Shown here: positions 1-13,100 of the stretch, one piece after another | Layout of the letters: the number at the start of each line of letters is the position of its first letter | Position numbering within the stretch: the first letter of the stretch is position 1 | Translations under genes and position numbers: made by a program | Notes under the pieces: model-generated | What the model saw: the letters and a program-made list of their open reading frames with translations, nothing else | Database searches by the model: none | What the model was told of the DNA's origin: nothing | Assembly (NCBI GenBank): GCA_033065855.1 | Contig: JAVXUO010000990.1 | Coordinates: 248,001-312,000 of the forward strand | Length of the DNA stretch: 64,000 nt | Source of the DNA: Escallonia rubra | Lineage: Eukaryota > Streptophyta > Magnoliopsida > Escalloniales > Escalloniaceae | Direction: 5' to 3'

Positions 1-3000
1 AGAGGTTATCCCACCGTCGTCACCCTATCGCCGTCGTGACCCACAAATATGCCCTACCATCACCACCCCACGCCTTCGACAGCCACGGGTCTGCCATAAC
101 ACTGCCACACTCCTGTCACTGCCACCCACAGATCTGCCTCAGCACCGCCACCCTACCATCATCGCCACCCACGGATTTAGCCCCCCGCTGCCAACCCACG
201 CCTTCGACAATGAATCATACATCAACCCACCATTTCTACCTTCACTGCCATCAACAACCAATGAGACCTCAAGCAGCGCCGCCAGTGAATCTACTCATTG
301 TCGTCATCCCATTGTCGTGTCTCTTGTTATTACTCCCTGCAAAAGCTTCCTAAAACAAACCCATTTCATTTGTTGTGTTAAAAGGTTTTTTTGAGAGAGT
401 GAAATTACAATTGAGGGTGGTGTTGTGAATTTGATTATGGTGGTGGTGGAGCAAATTGGATGGTGGTGGTTGTATTAACCGATGGTGGTGCTTCGGAGTT
501 CTGGGAAAGCGTCTGTTGAAGAAAAATGCAATTATAAAGGTTGGTGGAAAAATTAAGGAAAAAATGGTAAAGAAATAACTCAAAATAAAAACTAGCTAAT
601 CAAACTCATTTTGAAAAAAACAAAAACTAAACTGGTTTTGATTTTTGGTTTTTTGAAACTGAAAACTAAAACTGCAAATGATTTCAAACAGACCCTAAGT
701 CTAAAAAGGGTAAAGATGAAAAAATACCTATAAAATCTTTCTTAATTTAAAAAGTAATCAATTTTTTTTGAGGTAACCCAAAAAGAAAATATGATACTAG
801 ATTTTATTTTTAATTTCTTTTTACGATGAATAGAAGGGTGAAGTATGGACCGTTGGTATATGGGTATTCGAACCAAGGAGTTTGGATTATCCTCAAAGTC
901 TCTGTTATTTCTTTAACCTCTTTGATTAAATGATACTAGATGTCCGCGGGATACGCGATAAAAAGAAGTATATGAAAATTTGGTCGACGTATGTATACAA
1001 ACTCTCAATAGAAATATTTATAGCCACGTGATTAGATAATGACATGGTAAAGATTACGTTTATTGGTTGCAAGCGAACTGGACTTGACTTGAAAAAAATT
1101 GAGCTTGTTTAATAAACGAGTCAGACCTGAATAACCAAAATCGTTTATGAGCAAGCAAAACTAGTATATTCATAACCCCAATTATTGAGCATAATTATTT
1201 CATTGGTTAATCCAGACAGCCCAAAGCCCAAACATAAACCTAAACCTAAAATTGACTTCATGTCAATAAATAACATGTAGAGACCCCATATTTGTAGTTT
1301 TTTATTTATTAAATAATTATTGGATTTTATTGTTAATTAAGTTTATTATTATTATTATTATTATGGGCTTAGGCCTAATAATATAATGAGCCTAATCTAT
1401 TTAATTAAGTCCAATAAAGGGTCCAATCTAATCCAGTTTGAGTCAAGTCCAATCCAATTGCTCAGTTCTATCCATTTAGATTCCAGTCCAGTTGGTTAAA
1501 CCAATCCAATCAGTTAGGTTTAACCCAAGTTAAGGTCAAAAGATTGTGATTGATTAGGTGGCTTGGAAGTATCTTGCGATTTATCCTTGAGATTAATCCT
1601 TGATTTATATGAGATATGGAGATAATTATCGGTCGGTTCAACCCATCTGATTACATTAGAGACAATTACGAATTAAGGATGGATAATATCTCGAAATCCG
1701 GAAAAAAAATATTGGGTGAACCAGCCAATTTATTGAAAACCGGCCGGTTCGTCCAACATGGCTTGTTTGTCGGAAACTGGTCGGTTCGTCGAATTAACTG
1801 GCCAGTTCGTTGACCAACCAGCCGATTACTTGACTTTTTTTTTTTCAAGTTTCAGATTTTCATTAACTATACAGCTCTATCACCAAATCACAGATTGGGA
1901 TAGTCATATTGTATCATTTCTGGCGCCCAAACCTCTGTGAATATTGTCTTTAGGTTACATTTTCAAGGACAAATTTATTCTCCCCAGAACTTTTATACCA
2001 TTTCCTCCTTAGAAGTGGCAAATTATCTTGAAGGGGAATTTAGCACTTAATATTTATTTCTAAATAATCTTGAGTCACTTGCATTGAGAATTCATCTCAA
2101 AGCATTCTCAAGTATTCTAGACAAAGCATTCTCGAGGTATATTTACTGCTTTCTAGACTGGTTCAAATTATAATACTCTAAGTGTTTTCCTTCCCCGTGG
2201 TCACATTTCCATTAGACAGAGTATCAAAAAAGTATTTCTTTTCATTTCTAAGTTCGAGTCTAAAACTGAAGTGTAGGTCGCTTCCCGTAGGACCAGAGTC
2301 GAACTACGATGATTTTGATTCTGGTTTGTCCGACCGAATATATAGACTATTTAACCCCGGTTGTCAAATTCAAACCAAATCTTAGGATCAGGTTAATTCT
2401 TTTGTTGCATATTTATGTGTTATGTGTTGAAAAAGCAAAAAATCAACAGAAATAAAGTAGAGATTAAAAGGCTATGCGGGTGCCTAACACAATCCCGTCG
2501 TATAACCCCTTCTTCACCTTCTTTCCATTTCTCTTTGGTGTTATCAAATTCGAAGGGAGGTCATCATCTCATCCATAAAGATGTTTGTAACGACAACAAA
2601 TGATGCTAAAGGAGGATTTTAGTAATGATCCGATGGCGTTTAATCCGTTGTATTGAAGGTCTCTTTCCTTTGTTACGACTCAAGGTGAAGGAAGGTGCAT
2701 AAACCCTTACTAAGATAAAAAGACCACCTTGGCAGCCATGACCAATCTCATAGTTACGTTGAAGGTCTCAATTAAGGTACTTTCTGTAATCAAATATCGG
2801 TTTCTTTCTTAAAACAATTAGGGGTTTAAGGTTTTATTTACAATTTTCCTCCTCAAACGAGCCAACTCCTTTCACTTTTGTGAGCACGAGCTTGAGCACG
2901 GATTTAAAGCTCGTGAAGAACAGAAGTCCAACACGAACACCACTAAATCACACGAACACGAGGAACGCTTAATGAGTAGAGTACTCATTTATTTGCAGTC

Positions 3001-3802
3001 CCCATTACATCTTATGATGATAATAGCAACACATTATTTTTGTTTTAATATATCTTTTGATCGAATGCTTCGTAAGTATATCGATATATTTACTCACAAA
3101 GACATTTAAGAACTTTGGTATGTGAAATTGAATTAAAAGAGCTTAACACCAAAACATAGAAGCATTGGAAAAGTTTCCAGGAACAAGCAAGAACTTAGAA
3201 CAAATCATATTCAAGGAGGATATAAAGAAAGGTTAAGCTACTATTAATTTGTAATTTTTTTTCACTATATAACTAGTCCTGGGTTTACCTAGGCTTTTCT
3301 GGTTATTTTGGAAAAGATTTTTGGTTCACGAAGAAACAAGAATAGAGGCTTGTATACCACTTGAACCAATATAATTAACCGGAGGCTGGGGGTAAGGGGA
3401 GGGGGAATGGGGTTTCAAAATCTAGTTGAGAATTAAAGCTAATCACAAGCATGTATCTCAATCAAACCAATGAAAAAGCTCTACGAATATTCTAGCTACA
3501 CAATCTCGAACAAATATAGAGCAAAAAGCAAGGAGATTGAGTTAGAAATACTTGCCAAGGAGATTTGAATGGGTCAGCTTGAACTACCCTCAAACATATG
3601 TCCACTATTCATGAAAGGTTCTTGATGAGCAGTAGAATCCAGTAGAAACATTCTTCTCTCTGGTCAAGATTTACAACCACTTGATGATATCCCTACACCA
3701 AGCACGAGCCTTCAATTCTTAAATCTCACCAAAAACTTGAGGCCATCATTTGAACAGAAAGATCTCCATAAACTTGACAATTACACTGCTTTATTTATTA
3801 TT
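1..3802. other. Intergenic DNA, no gene recognised
   Basis: AT-rich sequence without a convincing coding region. The first 350 bases are C/A-rich (CCAC-type low complexity), and the open frames there are compositional. Positions about 733-790 resemble the right half of the Stowaway element found at 18740-19070. A TTA microsatellite lies near 1345-1365. Short repeated GGCCGGTTCG-like motifs lie near 1740-1815. Positions about 2870-2990 carry GAGC/CTCG motifs of the kind seen at degraded hAT ends. Nothing else is identifiable by eye. Confidence 0.5.
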
Positions 3803-3915
3803 GGGATAATATCACTTATATCCCTCACTTTAGGGGTAAATTACAGCCGAGGACACAGGTTTGCGTTTATATCACTTATGTCCGTTGACCAGACAGAATA
3901 CGAACGGTGTTAAAA
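3803..3915. mobile_element. Truncated MULE terminus, same family as 20238-21381
   Basis: This stretch aligns well with the reverse complement of the right end of the complete element at 20238-21381. Both share a subterminal segment containing CACTTATATCCCT and, about 60 bases further in, CACTTATGTCCGTTGACCA. No opposite end or TSD is visible nearby, so it is probably a solitary or decayed end. Confidence 0.55.
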
Positions 3916-3957
3916 TTTTGCATGAAATAACATGATTGCCCTTGAGACCAAATCCCT

Positions 3958-3961
<4 letters not shown>

Positions 3962-3992
<31 letters not shown>
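3962..3992. repeat. (CT)n microsatellite
   Basis: An uninterrupted run of CT dinucleotides of about 30 bases, just inside the MULE-like end. Confidence 0.9.
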
Positions 3993-3995
<3 letters not shown>

Positions 3996-4054
3996 TCCAT
4001 CACCCTCAACATCTCTCCTTCCTCTCTTTCTTTTCCCATCCTCTCTTTTCTTCC

Positions 4055-4527
4055 CCATATAAGGACATATGTGGCTTTAGAAATGTAAAATTCATTTTAT
4101 AGAACGTTACAATAAACATACATACGTGATGCTTGATTATTTTTTACGAATTTTATTTTATCAACTTTATTTTTGCACACGCATCGCGTGTGTCACGGTC
4201 ACAAAATAAATTATTTAAATAATAATAATAATGCTAATTACCTATAAGGACGTATTTGGTTTTCACAATTTAACATTCATTAAAATGTGTAGTTAAAATA
4301 AATTCTAAAGGTCAAGCTTGAGAAAATAAGAAAATTGTTAAAAAATGACATAAGAAAAAAACTTAACTAGTAAATAACTATCTAAGGACATGTATAGTTT
4401 TCACAATGTAAACTTCAATTTACTGAATGCCATAATAAACACATATATGTGATGCTTGATTCTTTTTACCAAAATTCATTTTATTAACTTTAGTTTTGCA
4501 CACACATCGCTGTGTCAAGACGGCTAG
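4055..4527 (+). mobile_element. Helitron-like 3' terminus with repeated subterminal units
   Basis: Related units of roughly 140 bases begin near 4055 and 4380, with a partial unit near 4240. The complete ones run from an AAGGACAT motif through GTGATGCTTGATT to a short hairpin (GCACACGCATCGCGTGTGTC in the first). The last unit ends in CTAG (4524-4527) followed by T. A 3' hairpin followed by CTRR and insertion before T is the classical Helitron end. The 5' TC end was not located and there is no Rep/helicase coding, so the call is tentative. Confidence 0.35.
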
Positions 4528-4539
4528 TAGAATCTAACT

Positions 4540-4703
4540 GGAGTTGTTTAGTTAGATCAGGATTATTATGCTCATCACTTGATTCAAAAGGTAAAAGACT
4601 ATTCTACCCCTATCATACCATGGAGTTGTTTAGTTAGTTCAGGATAATTACGCTCATCTCTTAATTCAAAAGGTAAAAGACTATTCGACCCCGATGTTAC
4701 CCT
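4540..4703. repeat. Tandem duplication, 82-bp period
   Basis: Two adjacent similar units start at GGAGTTGTTTAGTTAG (4540 and 4622) and both end with an AAAAGGTAAAAGACTATTC-type segment. They differ by several substitutions. No function is apparent. Confidence 0.75.
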
Positions 4704-5521
4704 AAAGGTGTTCACCTTTAATAGCTAGTATATTTTCGTAGTAGTCTAACCGTTGTGTCGATTGAAATGCTAGAAATAGCAACAGTTGCTGCAGTAACTC
4801 CCAAGGGTTTCTCTAGGACAAACCTACGTTGGTTTTCACTAAAAATGATACATCGATGACTCTCAATCTCAAGATCATTGCTGTTAAAGCTAGTTTGATG
4901 GACAATAGTACGGTTGACAAGTAAATTGTGAACATAAGTTTTGGGTGATTGGTAATAAGATCTTCTTGCAACTTGCATCGATCGATGGGCTTCGAACAAA
5001 AAATCTTCGTATAAATACTAAAGTTATATTCTAAAGTTATTTTGACGTACGTGGTTTCAAGTCTACCACTCTACCTCCCTTTCAAAGTTTGATTCATCGG
5101 CAATGCTTCATAGGTAAAAAGCGCACGTTTAAGAATAGGAAAGCATGCTATGACCTTGTTTTATTGACAAGATATGGTCGCTAAAACTGTTTTAATGGCA
5201 CTTTTGGTAACACCCCAAATCTTGCGATAGTTCTGGATGGATAATTATATGGAATTCATAACTGCGCAAAGTGTCCACTGAGTCTCATTCAGGTTCAAAT
5301 GGCTCCTGATGCCCGTGGTCTTAGTTCGGCCTCCTGTTTGAATCAGATTTATCTTCAACGAGTACTTTGCCCGAGCCAAATGTATCTTTGAATGATTAGA
5401 TTGTGCCATAAATGTGCTATGAAGATGGCTGGATCCCTCGGACAATTTCACAAAAGAAATTAAAGTACTCGATAAACTGTTGTTAGCAAATCGAGTCGAA
5501 AGACACGAAAGCAGTGTTGTA
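4704..5521. other. Intergenic DNA
   Basis: Minus-strand open frames of 93 and 109 codons occur here, but neither resembles a known family. The 109-codon frame (5245-5574) overlaps the psbB fragment out of its native frame. No gene is called. Confidence 0.45.
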
Positions 5522-7000
<1,479 letters not shown>

Positions 7001-10000
7001 TCACCAAACACAACGGTAAGTCACATATGACCCTGTAACTTCACCACTGTAGGTGACTTCGACCACCAGGCCCTTCTCAAGTGCATAATATCGAGCAATT
7101 GCATCTCTCTGTAACATCCGAGGAAGCTGGAACAAATAAAAACGCCAAGTAGTTTAACAAGTATACCAATCTGTCTTACAGCGTTCTGATTTTAGCAGCA
7201 GATGTAGACAAACTCAACCAACACAAATGTTTATAGTTTGGTCAAACTTGATTCTAGAACCAACCAAATGCAAAACAAACTCCCTGCCCCCACTCTTTAC
7301 GATCACATCAGCACTAAAGCCACAGCAATTCATTGAGTTGACACCACGCATGCCAGGAATTTCCGTCCACATGAAGTTATGATTCACAAGTACGAGATAA
7401 GGCATACTGGCAAAGTCTAACTTCAGACAAATGACATTAGTTGAACTACAAAAAATAGCTCCGCCGCATCGTAATGATGAATGAATGTGCACTTGTATAC
7501 AAACATGTATAAATAAATTTGTACAAACGAAAAAACATTGGAGAGGTTAGAATGCAAAAAAATCAAGATTACTGTGACGAAACAGACACGCACGCGAGCG
7601 CGCATTCACTTATATAGGGAGCCCATCCCCACCCAGTGCTGGGGAAGGGCTCCTTCATCCCAACCCATCTGGAGCCGTCCGTAATGGCCACATGATCGGC
7701 TCCAGATGCTTTTTGTTTTAATGCCAAAAAGTAGAATGCCAGGTAATGTGACACACTGGGCCTTCTACAAAATTTCCCCTGCTCTCTCTCTCCCTCCCTC
7801 CCCGCGGGCGCTGCAATAACACCATTTTTCTCCCGTGGCTGCTGCAATAACACCATTGCCACATCCACGACCACCATCACGGGCCCCCGCCTACATGGAT
7901 CTTTCCATATCCACCATAACCACTATCATCCGCCTTCGCTGTAGATCGAAAACCCACCTCCATTTTCAGTCCATAACCACCTCTTCCATTTCACGCCGCT
8001 GCCGCCAGCAGTAAACACTTTCTCTAGCATCTCCTTAACCATCATCCAACGTCAGTCGGTCCGCCCAGATATGACTAATGGCAAGTTCGGGATGAGGGGC
8101 TTCGATATTGACTTTGACTTGTTGGATGGTGACGGCGGGTTTCCTGATTTGTTATGCAGATGGTTGATAGGTCGACTTTTGGTGGTTTTGGTGGTGATTG
8201 GTGATGGTTGCCGCTTTTATTTAACTATATTACCACCACACCATCGTCTATTGGCAGATCACTTGATTTCAGTTCGGGTTTGAATTCGGTTTGGTTTTTT
8301 GTTTGGGCTTGATTTTGAATGGTGGTAGTGTTGTGATTTTATTTTCTCTTTCTTTGTTTTTGAGTACAAGCAATTGCTTCTATCCAATTCTTTATTTTTG
8401 AGAACTCCACTCGTAGTAGAATAAAGTGAGGGGTTATGTGTCTACAACTTCGTCTACTGGTGTGTCACATGTGCTTCCATATTTTAGCTTGAAGAGAGCT
8501 CTACAATAGCACCTAAGTTGGGAGCGTGATATTGAAAATTTTGATCCTTACACCTTCTGCTCATAGGATAATCGCACAATAAAAAGGCAAATTGTTGCAA
8601 GAAATATTAGAACTTCAAACATAAAAAAAAAAAAGATATTTGGAGTGTGCCAGATTATCTGGCGCGCTAATGGGGTGAATTTTTAAAATAAAACTGGAAT
8701 ATCTCTGGATAAGTTGGTATAGGGGTAGTCTGGTCAAATGAACAGTGCCCAAACAATCTGGAGCACTTCTTTTTGCTTTTTGAAAAAAGTGATCTGGGAG
8801 CCGTCCACGTGGCCGCGATGGACAGCTCCAGATGGACTGGGATAGAGGAGCTCATCCCAGCGGTGGGTGTACCAACAAGAATATGTAGTTCAAAGATGAT
8901 AACATCCATTCTAGCTTTAAACAGATTTGACTGAGCTAACCTGTTTCTCTTCCAAGTTGTGCTTCTTTAAGAGCTTCTGTTTCTCATCATCAGTGAGTAC
9001 TCGATGCTTAGGCTTCAACACGTGCTTCGTAACATTGACAACTAAGTCGGTTATCTGTAAATCAAGGAAATGATGCATTTTGTAAATCAAATTAGAAGTA
9101 ACACAAGACATGTGAATGATAATTAAACTATGACGTCAAGACTTGAATGAGCTAAACATATCAAAGAGGCTGCTACTGTTTACCGAGTACTGAGGTAATA
9201 TATAGGAATAAAAAATGGTTCAATATCTATGACAAGTTAAATAGAAGCATGGAGGCTCAATTAGGGTCTGATGGCGGCAAAATAGAAAATATATTTCCAA
9301 GGCACGGATATTAAAACAACAAAATGAATGTGTTCACTGTATCCAATCACCTACTTTAACATTCATGTCTCCATGAGGTATCTACTTTAGTTTGACCCGA
9401 AACGCGGATGCGGAAACATAGTGATATATAGCATTTTAAGTAAAAGGGTGCTTTGGATGAGCTTATCATGCTTATTGCTCTACCAGTAACGGGGTGAACC
9501 ATGGGGTAGTGAAATAAATATTGCAGCTATAAAAGAAAATGTGTCCCATAGATGGTAAATGAGAAGCACAGGTTGAGTGTCCATCGGCTTCCATTATTTT
9601 CTCTATCTTCCGTATCTGTAAGAAAAATCTAACCTTACAAGAATATAGGAGCTTCCCTTTCTCTCTTGACCAAATGTCTTTGGCTACTCAATTTAACGGT
9701 GAAAACCTTGTCCTCATTTCTTTATTGATACAACTCACCCCCATAGTATCCTTAGACTGGATTATTTTTCTCTCTTGGGTACACACATGAGAAACAAAAC
9801 TGGAAACGAATTTCCATGGTACCAAACAATCAGGCAGTCCTCTGTCCAGAAGAGACAAGGGTCCATCAGATGTACCCTTTTTATATTATGCTACCCCAAT
9901 GACTACCCTTGGCAAAAAAGAAAATTTTTTTTGGCTCTGGTTTTGTGTGTGTCTGGGTTGGGGGGGGGGAGATAGATACAGCCTCTCCATGAAAGTGGGG

Positions 10001-10114
10001 GAAAGGCTGCGTATATCAACCCCCTCAGACCCCCGTAACCAGGGGCGGAACTACACTTGTACGAGGGGGGGCTAATGCACCCCTTCAGATTTTGAAATAA
10101 TATATACATAGTTT

Positions 10115-10171
<57 letters not shown>

Positions 10172-13100
10172 TCTCACTCTCTCAGGTCACGACCGTGGAC
10201 CGTGGACCTCTCACCGTCTCAACGTCTCACGGCCATGGCGGTCGGCGCTTCACTTCACAGTCACCGGTTACATCGCCTCACTCACCAGTCACCGGTAATG
10301 GATGGCAGTCGAAGCCTGAAGGCCCTCAACAACTCCGGCCAGATCTAGCCTAGATCTACGAGCCGACAGACAAACTGACGAACCTCACCGGTCAAGGACG
10401 GCGGTCGGTGGCCCTCACGGCCTCACCACTCCGGCCAGATCTAGTCTAGTCTGCCTAGATCTACAACTCCGGCCAACTCCGGTAAGGTTCGAACTTCAAA
10501 TTGAAAGTCTTAGTCTAAGACATACCTATGTTTATTAGTCTTCAAAATTCAAATCATCGTACTTTTGGCCTGAAATCTGAATCAATCTCATCAGATTCTT
10601 CAGAAATGGCTGTACCCGAAGAAGTAAGAACCCGAGTTCTTTTCGTATGATGAGAGACTGCTATGGATTTGGCTAGAAAATGTAGCTTGTGAAACATTGT
10701 GCTTCAAATTCTCTGAACTTTTTAGGGACTCTAGACTCTGTCTTCTTCACTGGCTCTACATTGACACATTTTGTGGAGAGTGAAGATTGGGTATTAGGTT
10801 CTTTGTTTTCTTGTTCTTTGGTAGAAGCTGTAGATGAAACATATGAAATTTCACTCTTGTCCAAAAAGCTTAGGTTCTATGATTCATCTAAAACATATGA
10901 TATGTTCAGATACTCGAGCTTTCTCATTAGGGATGTCAGCCTCTTTTCAGCTCTCTTCCTTGATTTCAATTCTATTTTCAATTGTCTCTAACTTAGTCAG
11001 CTGCATTCAAAGGGAAGAGAAAGAAAGATTGCAAAAAATATTAGAAGAAAAATTGGGCAAAATTTGAGGAAGAATAGACTAGTAAAATTAAATTCAACCT
11101 AATTAAGAAAGGAAATAACAGTTCAAAGGTTGAACCCCCCAAGCCTCCACCCAAGCAAAAAAAAAGAGGAACCTCCTAAGAGAAAGCACACTCGCAAACA
11201 CAAACACATAGTGAGAAAGCACACTCACAAACATTTTTCAGTGGAAAATGTTACTAACCTTCTTGATTATCATGATTGTAGGTTGTGACTGTTGACTTTT
11301 CCTATGCCTCAGGCATGGTAAAAGTTTTTAGTGGTGAAAAATATTTAGTATGTTTTTTGTGTATTATCGAAATGTGCACTTTATTTTTGTGTGCTATTTT
11401 ACTTATAGAATATTTATTGACTTCGATATATTTTTAGCACCCCCTGGATTGAAATCCTGATTCCGCCACTGCCCGTAACCAGGGGAAAGGCTGCGTACAT
11501 CTCCGTGAAAGGGAAACAAAGGTGGAAACAAAGGCGCAGTCCGCCCCCCTTTTATTTACGAAATCAAAGGTGGAAACAAAGGCGCAGTTTATCCTTATAA
11601 GACTTCTTTTTCCTTGGGCTTCCTGCCCCACATCTCTCTTTCAGTGGCCCCATATCTACCCACCTTATTGTACCAATGGATCACGATGAAATACCCTGCC
11701 CATCAGGAATGATGCAGTTCAAAATAACAATTTCCCTCCCTCTGTTGTTCTTAAAGCCAACTCAATATTCCGTCTAAAAGAATGACTTCTGGACCAACTC
11801 CCCAAGAGCCATCAGCATGGAGATCTACTGTACATTTAACATTATAGTAAAAGCTTCCACAGCACATAAGAAGTCAATAGCTATAGACCGCTTATGATGC
11901 TAATACATATCACTACTAAGCAATTAACTAGACTACAGCACCTTGCTGTTTCCAAACTACAAAAATCTACAGAACGTAAGGCCCAGAGGAGGAGGGGGAG
12001 GGGAAGCCAACCATGTCTACATTAAAGCTTAGTTGAACGAGGAGGGGTGATGAGCGTAAATATCTGGAAGAATCTAAGGTTGGGAGCGGCTTGAATAAAA
12101 AAAATGTGCAAAGAGTATTACCATATGTTTAATATATCCAAACTTAATTATGGTGTACACTTCTTTTTGCAGACTGTAGGTGTATATAGTTTGTAAGAAG
12201 TTAAGAGGTTTGCTTGAATTAGAAATGAAAAGGACCTTTCACCAAAAAAAAAATTATGGTCTACACACTCTTTTCCTTGAAAATATCATAAGCGAGAGTG
12301 TACCATAAGCGACAATGAATTGTTACTTTATACTCGTCACATCAGCTGACTATCAGTTACTTGCCTAAATAACAAAGGTAAAAGTAGTTTTGTTGCCTCT
12401 GTTCACTTAATGAGACATTTCTAGGCGACAAATCTCCTAACTATTGATTAGACATGGGGCCAAAAATGAATTTAAGAGAGGTAGAGGTAGAGGTGTGTGT
12501 GTGTGGTGGGGGGGGGGGGGGGGGGAGAAGAAGAGTGAGAGAGAGCACTGGTTGACAAGCTTTGATCTTCCGATGAGGGTAGTCAGCAACGGACAAGGAG
12601 GCTTTAAGGACTTGAAGGAAGAGGAAAACAACTAATTGAGTCAAAGGGCTTGATTTTCAAGTACTCTTCACTTGTTTCATGCATCTTTGTCCAGCTGACA
12701 AGATTGAGTTCTCATGTAAGCTTGGGACGGGATCCATGGAGCTCCTAAGTTGGATTGCAAAAGCAAGTTTCTGAGAGTGAAGCGTCACCATATGCAGAGT
12801 TCCTGCTACTAAGCACTAAAGTATACTAAATCAAAGAAGGCGAGATGGAGTTACCACAAAGTTGTCCTGGCCCAGTCTAAATACCAGCTCTGCACACTAG
12901 GCCACTATCCACAGCCAAAAAGGTACAAAAACTAGCTATGTGGCTACTTTAAGAAACACTCGTCGACAGAATCTGCAAAAGTAATGCCACTCCCCGATAG
13001 TCCCAGAATCTTGGTAACAGAAGCCCTACCCCTCTAAACTGCGTTTCTTCTTCTCTACCAAAGAGACCACACAAGTACAAGGAGCAAGCATCCTCCCTTG

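Noticed and set aside
7214-7492. A 92-codon minus-strand frame in intron 3 as an extra exon
   Set aside because: Exon 3 joins exon 4 in phase and gives the full RPB5 C-terminal domain; an insertion here would disrupt a conserved fold.
9960-10039. An Au-type SINE around the hAT insertion (AAAGGCTGCGTA motif on both sides)
   Set aside because: The motif is suggestive, but I found neither a 5' promoter region nor flanking duplications, so it is not listed.
10118-10167. Regular repeats suggestive of a CRISPR array, here and at 56275-57270
   Set aside because: These are a microsatellite and contiguous tandem units without unique spacers, in a plant nuclear genome.
12437-12644. Three overlapping frames of 63-67 codons in intron 2
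   Set aside because: They are caused by the poly-G tract and adjoining purine-rich DNA.
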